Below are positions 55,111-64,000 of a stretch of DNA of 64,000 nt, piece by piece. Position numbers and translations under genes: made by a program. The stretch is from the NCBI GenBank assembly GCA_021018995.1, contig CM037587.1, positions 61,602,104-61,666,103 on the forward strand, read 5' to 3'. Position 1 is the stretch's first letter. Each line of letters starts with the position of its first letter. The notes beneath the pieces are model-generated. The model had not been told where the DNA came from, did no database searches, and saw nothing but the letters and a program-made list of their open reading frames with translations. Origin of the DNA: Chloranthus sessilifolius. Taxonomy: Eukaryota; Streptophyta; Magnoliopsida; Chloranthales; Chloranthaceae.

Positions 55111-55840
55111 TCAATGGTTTAGCAATTTTGCTGAAGTTTTTAATGAACCTCCTGTAGAATCCTGCATGTCCAAGGAAAGATCTGATGTGTTTGACTGTTC
55201 TTGGAGGGGGCAAATTTGTAATGAGGTCAACTTTGGCCTTATCTACCTCAATCCCCTCTCTAGAGACTACATGGCCCAACACAATACCTTGTGTTACCAT
55301 GAAGTGGCTCTTTTCCTAACTTAAGACCAGATTGGTCTCCTCACATATTTTCAAGACCAGGTGGAGGTGCTGCAGAGATTGGCCAAAACTGTCCCCATAT
55401 ACAGAGAAATCATCTACAAAAATTTCTAAGAACTTGTCAATCATATCAGAGAACCTGGCATACATACACCTCTGAAAGGTGGTCATGACACATGTACAAA
55501 AGGCATCCTTTGGTAAGCAAAGGTACCAAAAGGGCAAGTAAATGTAGTTTTCTCTTGGTCATGAGAGTGCACAGGGCTCTGGTTGTACCCTGAGTACCCA
55601 TCAAGACAGCAGTAAAAAGCTTTTCTATCCAACTTATCCAGAATTTGATCTATGAAGGGGAGAGGGAAGTGGTCTTTTCCGGTCTTAGAGTTGAGCTTCC
55701 GATAATCTATGCAAACCCTCCAGCCAGTGGTCTCCCTGGCTGGTCTCAAGCTCTAGACTCAGTTGTAACGACTGTTATGCCAGATTTCTTGGGTACCACT
55801 TGGATAGGTGCCACCCATTCAGAATCAGAAATGGGGTATA
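55111..55840 (-). pseudogene. Reverse transcriptase of element B
   Basis: Reading leftwards: WRVCIDYRKLN and DHFPLPFIDQILDKL (55720-55630), C-L-D-G-Y-S-G-Y-N-Q, F-A-Y-Q-R-M-P-F then a frame break in the LCNA block near 55500, TTFQRCMYA, the catalytic F-V-D-D-F near 55415, then G-I-V-L-G-H-V-V-S and GHAGFYRRFIKNFSK, ending K-P-L-S-H at the D insertion. The usual FMDD Met is Val here. The ISDSxW block (55820-55850) contains stops. Confidence 0.85.
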
Positions 55841-56246
55841 TTACTCCAGCATCTAGCAATTTAATGATCTCTTTGAGGACCACTTCCTGCATGAGGATTC
55901 AATTTCCTCAGCATTTCCCTAGAGTGTGTTGAGCCCTCCTCTAAATGGATCCTGTGCATATAGATTGATGCATCTATCCCTCCTAGTTCTACAATGGTCC
56001 AGCCAATTGCCTTTTTGTGCTTCCTCAAGACTGCTAGTAATTCTTCCTCTTGCTCATTGGTAAGAGAGGAGGAGATAATTACAGAAAGTTTTTCACCTTT
56101 CTCAAGGAAGGCATATTTTAATATTTCTGGAAGCTTCTTGAGATCCAGATCAGGGGCTTGTTGGGTGGATGACAAGATTGGTGCTTTGTTAGTTTGAGGA
56201 AGAGGCAGCAATGTAGGTTTCCAAATGGAATGCTGCGCTGAGCCTA
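55841..56246 (-). pseudogene. Protease-RT linker of element B
   Basis: Contains K-K-L-P-E-I-L-K-Y-A-F-L, S-V-I-I-S-S-S-L-T-N-E-Q-E-E-E-L-L and AIGWTIVELGGID, the conserved lead-in to Athila RT, then M-H-R-I-H-L-E-E-G. A frameshift near 55890 (Asn-Pro-His) breaks the LNPHMQEVV block. Confidence 0.8.
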
Positions 56247-57412
56247 CAGAAGGCTTTAATGTGGTCATGTCTTCTGTCATAACAACTGGGCTTCCTTCCT
56301 CTACCATGTCCCAAACATCAATTAAACTTTTGACAATGCTGCCCCAATCCAGCAGAGTGGGCAATTATTCTTCAACAACTTCCTCTAGTACATCCACTGC
56401 AAAGCTTTCCTCATTGTCCAGCTGAGGGTACTTTGTACTGTTGTACACATTAAGTTCAACCTTCATATATCCGAAAGTTACCTCCATAATCTCTGACCTG
56501 CATTGAATGCATGCATTGGCTGTGGCCAAGAATGGCCTGCCTAAAATAATAGGTATAGGGGTTGTACTCTTGTTGTAGCCCATGTCCAAAACCAGGAAGT
56601 CTGCAAGGTAGAAGAACTTGTCCACCCCTACTAAGACATCCTCAACCACTCCCATAGGTCTCCTTTCAGACCTATCAGCCATTAGCAATACAATGGGGGT
56701 GGGTTTTAGCTCCCCCAAACCTAGCTGCTAAGACACACTGTATGGCAGCAGGTTTACACTGGCTCCAAGGTCTAGAAGGGCCCTTCCAATTGTGTGGTCT
56801 CCAATTATGCAGGGAATAGTGGGTATCCCTAGGTCTTGCAACCTCTCTGGCATTGTTATGTTTAATACAGAATTAACTATATTAGTTACAAAGACCTTTC
56901 TGGACAAATGGCCTCTAGCTTTTCTTTTCTGGGTACAAAGGTCTTTCAGAAATTTGGCATAGGCTGGGACCTGTCTAATAGTATGAAGTAGGGGAAAATT
57001 AATTTTTACCTGCTTAAAGGTCTCCATCATTTCCTCTGTCTGTGCATTCCCCTTATCAAAAGGGGCAGGGTCACTCAAAGCTTAAGGAAATGGCAACTGA
57101 GGTACTGCTAGTTCCTCGGCTGCTAGCCTACGATTAAACTTTTGCTTTTTTTCTTTTTTCACCTTTTATTTCCTGCTGAGGCTCAACTACAGCCTCTTTA
57201 TTTTTCTCTTGTTGCAAGGTAGCAGGCAACTCTTGGCTTTGTGCTCTAACAAATTCTTTTTCACTTTCATTTAAAAATTCTTTGGAAATGACCTCTACTT
57301 GTTCCTTTCCAACTTGGTTGTCCACCTGCCTGCCAGACCTTAGGGTTGTGATGGCATTAGCTCCCTCAAAACATGAGGAACCTTCTCCAATCAAATATTG
57401 GCCCTTAGGGTT
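56247..57412 (-). pseudogene. Gag tail and protease of element B, copy 1
   Basis: Carries Q-T-E-E-M-M-E-T-F-K-Q-V-K-I-N, FLKDLCTQKRKARGHLS, L-L-D-L-G-A-S-V-N-L-L-P-Y-S (active site, about 56770) and P-I-I-L-G-R-P-F-L-A-T-A-N-A (about 56550). Stops after PYSVS and in E-E-(stop)-L-P. It is the copy in series with RT. It duplicates 58373-59534 with roughly one difference per 15-20 bases. Confidence 0.85.
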
Positions 57413-58371
57413 GGTGTTCCGAAATCCCAGTGTGCTTACTTTATTTATTGGTGGTAAAAGCAATTTAAAATCAAAGTAAAACAGGGGATGGAATCACCAC
57501 AACTGAGAAATCCTAGACCTGTAAGATACAAGGTCCATTTGTTGCAAGTTTTGATAAGTAAGAGTTTGTCCCACAGGTAAAAGTGATCTACAGCTCCAAG
57601 GGATCCATCTCTAGTAGTCCCTCCAGATCTGACTACAGATCCAGCAGTCCTAAAAGGAAGGGAGTTTAGGGTCACTTATTCAAAATATCCTAAGGTAGCC
57701 TAATGAATTAACTACAGAAAGGGTTGAGAAGATGGATGGAGTGTGGGAAAATAAATATAAAAGGGTGAGAAGTATGCTATTGGGTTCAGATCTGCTAGAA
57801 TTAATGACTCAGATCCAGGTCTGCTGGTATAGAAATCCTGTCCAATGGCTACATTATCACCAAAGAGGAGAAAGAATCCAACTCATTCCTGTGCCATGAT
57901 CCAATCCCTTAAGATTATAACCTGTCCACTTAAATGGTCATAGACTATCCCATAGGGGAACCACAATCCAGAGATGGGTCAAAACAAGCTTATCATTTTA
58001 GGCACTACTTCATCTAGGCTACAAGCTCAAGAATCCATAGGGAACCTCAACCTCTAAAGCTCTATGTGTGGGGCTAAGGCTGTATAGGACCATGATAGCC
58101 CAGACACATAGAACCAGCAAGAGATTGAGTACCACCTTAGATCTAGCTGTCCATTGCTTGAGTGGGACTACAATGGTCCAGTCACAAACCTACAATCTCC
58201 ATACCCAGATCAGATCTAACATCTGATGGCGGGTCTATACAAATATAGGGGAGTCTGCCTCTGCACAATCTCCTACCAGGCTACAAGCTCAGGCTCGGAG
58301 AAGAAGGATCCATTTTGGATCGGCGGATTGGATTCACCCTAAGGCTATAACCTGTCCACTTGAATGGTCAC
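57413..58371 (-). repeat. Internal piece of a C-type LTR between the two protease copies
   Basis: From about 57425 ('cagtgtgcttactttattt') to 58371 it follows the U5-side 950 bases of the C LTR (compare 21612-22552). It has neither LTR terminus: the U5 end GATCGCAACA is missing and the other side stops in mid-LTR at 'tggtcaca'. No target-site duplication or primer site is present. Confidence 0.85.
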
Positions 58372-58372
58372 A

Positions 58373-59534
58373 TACAGAAGGCTTTAATGTGGTCATGTCT
58401 TCTGTCATAACAACTGGGCTTCCTTCCTCTACCATGTCCCAAACATCAATTAAACTTTTGGCAATGTTGCCCCAATCCAGCAGAGTGGGCAATTCTTCTT
58501 CAACAACTTCCTCTAGTACATCAACTATAAAGCTTTCCTCATTGTCCAGCTGAGGGTACTTTACATTGTTGTACACATTAAGTTCAACCTTCATATGTCT
58601 GAAAGTTACCTTCATAATCCCTAACCTGCACTGAATGCATGCATTGGCTGTGTCCAAGAATGGCTTGCCCAAAATATCAAGTATAGGGGTTGTACTCTTG
58701 TTGCAGCCCATGTCCAAAATCAGGAAGTCTGCAGGGTAAAAGAACTTGTCCACCACTACTAAGTCATCCTCAGCCACTCCCATAGGTCTCCTTTCAGACC
58801 TATCAGCCATTAGCAGCAAAATGGGGGTGGGTTTTAGCTTCCCTAAACCTAGCTGCTGATACACACTGTATGGCAACAGGTTTACACTGGCTCCAAGGTC
58901 TAGAAGGGCCCTTCCAATTGTGTGGTCTCTAATTATGCAAGGAATAGTGGGTATCCCTGGGTCTTGCAACTTCTCTAGCATTATTTTATTTAATACAGAA
59001 TTAACTGTATCAGTTGCAAAGACCTTTCTGGACAAATGGCCTCTAGCTTTTCTTTTCTGGGTACAAAGGTCTTACAGAAATTTGGCATAGGCTGGGACTT
59101 GTCTAATTACATCAAGCAGGGGCAAATTGATTTTTACCTGCTTAAAGGTCTCCATCATTTCCTCTATCTATGCATTCCACTTATCAAAAGGGGCAGGGCC
59201 ACTCAATGCTTGAGGAAATGACAACTAAGGTATTACTGGTTCCTCAGCTGCTAGCCTATGATTAAATTTTTGTTTTTTTCTTTTTTCATCTTTTATTTCC
59301 TACTGAGGCTCAACTACAGCCTCTTTATTTTTCTCTTGTTGCAAGGTAGCAGGCAACTCTTGACTCTGTGCTCTAACAAATTCTTTTTTACTTTTATTCA
59401 AAAATTCTTTGGAAATGACCTCTCCTTGTTCCTTTCCAACCTGGTTGTCCACCCTCCTGCCAGACCTTAAGGTTGTGATGGCATTAGCTCTCTCAAAACT
59501 TCAGAAACCTTCTCCAATCAAATATTGGCCCTTA
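58373..59534 (-). pseudogene. Gag tail and protease of element B, copy 2
   Basis: Continuous with gag upstream. Same blocks as copy 1, with L-L-D-L-G-A-S-V-N-L-L-P-Y-S near 58885 and D-I-L-G-K-P-F-L-D-T-A-N-A near 58660; the open frame 59035-58334 runs on into the LTR piece. Ends at the join 58371/58373 within T-T-L-K-P-S-V. Confidence 0.85.
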
Positions 59535-60996
59535 GGTGGCTTGGCAACCTGCCCTCTTCTCTTTTGGCCAAGGCATTGGATATTTGTCCTAGCTGCTCTT
59601 CCATTTTCTTTATGCTTTGACTGTGAGAGTTTACAGTCTGAGTCAAGGTTCCAAGGTTTTGCAATGAGGCCAAAACCTGATCCTCAAAATAAGCATTTCA
59701 GGGCTGAGGTGGGGGAACTACCAACTGATTTTACTGCTGGGGCAGTTGCTGATGCTGGATTTTTGACCTTGGGGCATATCCCTGGTTAAATTGCTGTTGT
59801 GGCCTTTGAGGTAAGGCCAACATCTGTTGTGGCTACATGTAATTATCTTGTCTCCACCTCAAATTTGGGTGGTCTCTCCACTGGTAACCAGCATTTTGGT
59901 GTTGGTATCCAAATGGTTGCTTGTTGTAGCCAACTGATTATTGTTGGCCAAATGATTGGGCAGCAGTAGCTTGTTCCATCACATACTCAGGATATTGCCC
60001 TACAGATGGGCACTCTTCCACTGTGTGTTGTGGTGATTGGCATATCAAACATGCCTCCATCACCTATGCAGCCAATCTGGGTTGCACCACAGTTAATAGT
60101 TTATCAAACTTATCAAAAAGATTGGCCATCTGCATTTTTAGGTCATTATTCCCAGTTACTTCATACATCTTTCCTTTAGAAGTTTCAGCTAGTCCCATTT
60201 TAGGAGAAGGCTCATGAACAATTCTTGGCAAGGAAATCTTTTGGAAAGCATTTTCATTACTGACCTCGAACAAATTCCATGCCTCATCAGCTGTTTTGTG
60301 CATGTAAGTTCCACCACAAGAGGCATCTACCATGTCTCTGCTTTTCTCATCAATCCCATTATAGAAGTTCTGGACAAGCTGCCAGTCAGGGATCTTGTGG
60401 TGGGGACATTGTTTGAGCATCTCCTTGAATCTATCCCATGCTTGATTAAAATCTTCAGTTGGGGATTGGGCAAAAGCAAGTATTGCTTTCCTCAACTGGC
60501 TGGTTTTTGTCTCTGGGAAGAATTTGGTCAAAAATCTTGTCTGGAGGTCTTTCCAAGAAGTGATGCTGTTGTTTGGGAGAGTAGCTAACCAGGTGTTGGC
60601 CTTGTCCTTTAGGGTGAAAGGAAAGAGCCTTAATCTAGTGGCTTTTGGTCCCAAACCAGTAATGGAGAATGTTGTGCACAGGGCCTAGAATTGGTCAATG
60701 TGCTTGTAGGGGTCTTCCTTGCTGAGCCCATGGAAAGAGGGAAGCATTTGGATGATTGAGGATTCAAACTCATAGTTTCCCTATACATCTGGGAATTGAA
60801 TGCTGAATGGGAAATTATAATCATTAGGTGCATTCAATTCCTTCAATGTTCTGGGTTGCTCTTCACCCATGACTGCTGTCTCAGTTTTAGTAAGGGGCTC
60901 AACTGTGGTGTGTTTGGGCCTTCTTGGTCTTCTGGCCTTTTTTATCTCAGGGTTAGGAGGCTCTAATGTGGGACTAAGGGATCTCTTTCCTAACAT
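59535..60996 (-). pseudogene. Gag of element B
   Basis: Start M-L-G-K-R-S-L-S-P at 60996 (frame open upstream to 61035 through a Cys-rich run). GEEQPRTLKELNAP, SSIIQMLPSFHGLSKED, then a 196-codon open frame 60654-60064: ATRLRLFPFTLKDKANTW, KDLQTRFLTKFF, FYNGIDEKSRDM, DASCGGTYMHKTADEA. Stop before the CCHC knuckle C-L-I-C-Q-S-P-Q-H-T-V-E-E-C (near 60045). The tail has Q-N-L-G-T-L-T-Q-T-V-N-S-H-S-Q-S-I-K-K, a coiled-coil-like stretch near 59640. Stops are few (60785, 60688, 60063 and others). Confidence 0.87.
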
Positions 60997-61293
60997 GCAC
61001 ACACACCAACAGCAGGGAAGACTACTTGCAGACACATTGCAATTAACAAAATTACAACTATCCTAATCAACTGTTATGAAATTTGTAAAGGAGAAATAGA
61101 CTGGGTTTTTGAGGGTTAGAGAAATGCAAACAGAGGCAGCTAAACTCCAAGTGCCGTTCAACTTTCCTCTCTGCTCTTTTCCAGATCTGCAAGAAAAATT
61201 CCAAATGTAAATCAGCAGTATCAGTTATTCACAAGCACAGCTACTAAAGAATAAAAAAATACAAAAATCTAGGGTCTACTAATAGATCAAGAA
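60997..61293 (-). other. Leader of element B
   Basis: Nearly 300 non-coding bases between primer-binding site and gag; aligns with 21246-21577 of C. Confidence 0.75.
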
Positions 61294-61311
61294 TCCCCGG
61301 CAGCGGTGCCA
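61294..61311 (-). promoter_or_regulatory. Primer-binding site for tRNA-Asp, element B
   Basis: TGGCACCGCTGCCGGGGA on the - strand, two changes (both CG to CA/TG-type) from the exact complement in C. Six-base spacer AGTTTT to the LTR. Confidence 0.9.
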
Positions 61312-61317
61312 AAAACT

Positions 61318-63743
61318 TGTTAGGATATTTTAAATGCTTGCTGCTAACTTTATTGAAAATAGTGATAAGAATGTGTTAGTGAAAATAAATCAAAGGTGGA
61401 TTGAAATCTACATAACAGCAAGTCTAAAAATACACATACTTGCAAGATACAATGTCTGTTGTAGCAAGTTTTAATAAGTAAGAGTTTGTCCCACAGGGAA
61501 AAATGATCTAAAGCTCCAAGGGAGCTATCTTTAGTAGGCCCTCCAGATCTGACTACAGATCTGGCAATCCTAAATGGATGAGGATTTAAGGTCACTATTA
61601 TTTAAATCCTATGGTAACCTAATGCTTAAACTACAGAAATGGTTGAGAAGAATGATGGAGTGTGAGATAATAAATATAAAAGGGTGAGAAGTAAGCTATT
61701 AGGTACAGATTTGACGGGTCTTATAACTCAGACTCAGATCTGCTGCGACAGAAATCCTGTCCAATGGCTACATTATCACCAAAGAGGAGAAAGGATCCAA
61801 CTCACCCCTGTGCCATGATCCAATCCCTTATGGCTATAACCTATCCATTTAAATGGTCACAGACTATCCAATAGGGGAACCATAGTCCATAGATGGGTCA
61901 GAACAGGTTTATCATTGTAGGCACTACTTCTTCCAGGCTATGAGATCAAGAATCCATAGGAACCTCAACCTCTAAAGTTCTGTGTGTGGGGCTAGGCTTG
62001 CAATGTGCACTAGACTGGACACACAGCACCAGCAAGAGTTTGAGTACTAGCTTTAGGTCTAACTGCTCACTACTTTAAAAAGACAGCAATGATCCAGCCA
62101 CAAGCCTACAATCTCTACAACCAGATCAGATCTGTCATCTAATGGTGGGTCTATACAAATATAGGGGAGTCTGTCTCTACACAATCTCTCACAGGGGTAC
62201 AAGCACAAGTTCAGAGAAGAAGAATTTGTCTTAGATCTGTGGATTGGCCTCACCCTAGGGCTATAACCTGTCCACTTAAATGGCCACAGACTATCCACAG
62301 AGGCTATCCTTTTCACAGAGGTCTAAGACAGAACAAGTAGATTACTGCCACCACCATGTTCACAAGGCTACCAGCTCAAGCTCCCATGGGGATTCAAATT
62401 TAGTGGATCCTGTGGTGGGACATAAGCCTGTAATGTGCCTAACCTAGATACACAGGTCACTTGGATCTAAATAAATCCTTAAAAACAATCCTCCATTGCT
62501 TACAATACAACTTAGCAATGGAGGATCTCCAAGCAGCAGCCTTGTACAGAACAACCCTCAAACATCAATCCCATACATGTATATGATCCGATTATAAAAC
62601 ACCATTAAAACTGTTCCAAATAAACTTACAAAGGCATAGCCAACAAGTGCTGGACTATAGAGAGAAGAAAAAGGAAAAGAAGCTGCCTTAACCCTAACCT
62701 TAGCCTACTGGAACTATACAGTCGATTCAAGAAGAACAGCCTCCCTCAACCTAAGCTAGGCTTAGGCTTATATAGCAGTCGGCTGTGTGAGTATTAGGGT
62801 TAGGAAAATCCTAATTTTAATGTTACAAATGTGGCCCATTGCTGTTCCTTAGATGCCTTGGGGCGTGTGCAAAGAGATTGGAGCATTAGAGTGCATGCCC
62901 TTATTCTGAAAGTTCTCAGACTGCCCCTATGGAAGTGGGGGAAAGTTAAGATCTCGAGCCTCGCTAGGTAGCATGGATTTCCAGATCTTGTCGCGTGATA
63001 GAGTTGGTGTCACGAGATTGAATTGACTTGAAGCTCTTGCAGTTGTGAGATAGATGGTTTGGTCATCGCGGGATTGCTCCGATCGTCGCGGGATTGCGCT
63101 TTCTATTTGAATGGCGTGGGAATTGTGCATCGTTCATTCCTTGGTGAATCTCACGGGGATCCTCACGAAGAAGCAATGTGCATAGGCCTCTGGATTGTGC
63201 GAGCAGTTCCCTGAAGATCTGCATCTCGCGGCCACTGTGCGACAGCTGGGAGCAGGAATGCCTAGAGCTCTCTCTCCTCAATGAATTGCGCGAAGATTAA
63301 ATGCTCCTCTCTGAGCTGCATGAGGCTGCGCAAAACTGCGTGAGAGCTTCCAACTAAGCCTCATGATAACTACGTGAAGTCTACTTTTTAATCCTTCATC
63401 AATCAATGAGAAGCAGTTCAAGCTTGTTGTGTTTCGTAAAAACGTGACAATCGAAGCATTATTTCTGATTCAATTGAACCATGCGACATCTATGCAAGGC
63501 TCACTTCTTGACTTGTTGCTGCTGTGTTGTGCCTATGCTGCAGCCAATTCTCTGTCTGGGTCCAACTTCCTTTCTTCTGAGGAACTTCCGGGGTAAAAGT
63601 AAGCTTCTTGGCATGGTTAGGGCCATATCTGTAGCTGCTGCTTATTACCTACAAACTGGACTTAACACACATTTATTAAATGACTAAGGGTCTAACAGAG
63701 ATTAAGTTAAGGGGTGAAAAGTGGTACTTTTTAGGTCTTAACA
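61318..63743 (-). repeat. 5' LTR of element B (2426 bp)
   Basis: Begins TGTTAGGATA on the + strand and ends ...GGTCTTAACA at 63743. TATA at about 62768-62775, telobox near 62795-62815. TCGCGA/CGCGGG-type array about 62930-63490. Partner 35743-38144. Confidence 0.95.
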
Positions 63744-63748
63744 CCTAC
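63744..63748. repeat. Right target-site duplication CCTAC of element B
   Basis: Exact copy of 35738-35742. Confidence 0.95.
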
Positions 63749-64000
63749 CTCCAAGGCCAAGGTCTCGGCATCAAAACACCCTATGGATGACCCACCACCA
63801 CCACCCCCGAAAGAACAACCCTCGGAGTGGTGGGAAGCCAACTTCTTTGAACCCGAATGGTCATTCGAAGGGAGTCTTTTTAATGACCAACCCCCCACTA
63901 TGTGTGTGAGAAATTACATTGAGAAAGCTCTCCTACAAACCCTCCTTCAACCATTTTACGACCACTATTATCCCCGACTGGTCATATTATTCTACCAGAA
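63749..64000 (+). pseudogene. Continuation of the split ORF3-like reading frame, open to the window edge
   Basis: In frame with 35690-35742 after removal of B: S-K-A-K-V-S-A-S-K, a run of six Pro, then E-W-W-E-A-N-F-F-E-P-E-W and Y-Y-P-R-L-V-I-L-F-Y-Q. The last block matches YPRLVQLFYQ in ORF3 of B and YPKLVKLWYQ in A, the start of the plant transposon protein-type core. No stop in about 100 codons in total, unlike everything else here. It may be ORF3 of yet another element, or a derived gene; the window ends too soon to say. Confidence 0.6.

Larger units (their letters stand above)
35743..63743 (-). mobile_element. Athila-like element B (28.0 kb including nested D)
   Basis: LTR-bounded element on the - strand with TSD CCTAC. 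5' LTR 61318-63743, primer-binding site 61294-61311, gag, protease (duplicated), RT, RNase H, integrase, spacer, ORF3, stem-loop module, 3' LTR 35743-38144. Element D (43707-55105) lies between RT and RNase H. A C-type LTR piece lies between two copies of the protease segment. Without these, the element would be close to 15.5 kb. Most frames are open over long stretches with scattered stops. Confidence 0.93.

Overview
This window is plant heterochromatin made almost wholly of nested Ty3/gypsy LTR retrotransposons. I see no intact single-copy host gene, rRNA or tRNA gene, or CRISPR array. The evidence for a plant is: 18-nt primer-binding sites complementary to the 3' end of tRNA-Asp, Athila-type gag-pol, a chromodomain Ty3/gypsy element, plant teloboxes and TATA boxes in LTRs of 1.4-2.4 kb, and 5-bp target-site duplications (TSDs). 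The species cannot be named from the sequence.

Layout. Left part: a degenerate chromovirus (Tekay/Del-like, + strand) runs 530-4414 and resumes at 34844-34929; its chromodomain codons join exactly when the insertion between is removed. It carries two spliceosomal-type introns, and the right end of an LTR (1-529) lies inside its gag. At 4415-34838 a 30.4-kb composite of an Athila-like family ('A') sits in the chromodomain, flanked by the TSD CCACT. It has three LTRs: one in + orientation (4415-6332) and two in - orientation (6935-8855 and 30418-34838), so both outer ends are U3 ends. Inside A lie a gag-only Athila derivative 'C' (13855-23970, - strand) and a solo LTR of family 'B' (31577-34070, + strand, TSD GAGAG).

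Right part: a full Athila-like element 'B' (35743-63743, - strand, TSD CCTAC) interrupts a reading frame that starts at 35690 and resumes at 63744, with similarity to the third ORF of these elements. B is interrupted by element 'D' (43707-55105, + strand, TSD GTGGC) and carries a duplicated protease segment around a piece of C-type LTR.

How the parts work: gag forms the particle, protease/RT/RNase H/integrase copy and insert the DNA, and ORF3 (a 'putative plant transposon protein' type domain in the position of Athila env-like ORFs) is of unknown role. C lacks pol and must borrow it from relatives such as A or B.

The most interesting signal is non-coding. All four Athila-like families keep the same roughly 190-nt module before the 3' LTR: four small stem-loops, one with an invariant loop (A/T)TGCTAA and a stem that changes by compensating base pairs between families, then a fixed hairpin touching the polypurine tract. 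A further covarying inverted repeat lies just inside the LTR. The second notable item is the A composite, which looks like concerted integration of two joined cDNAs by their two U3 ends.
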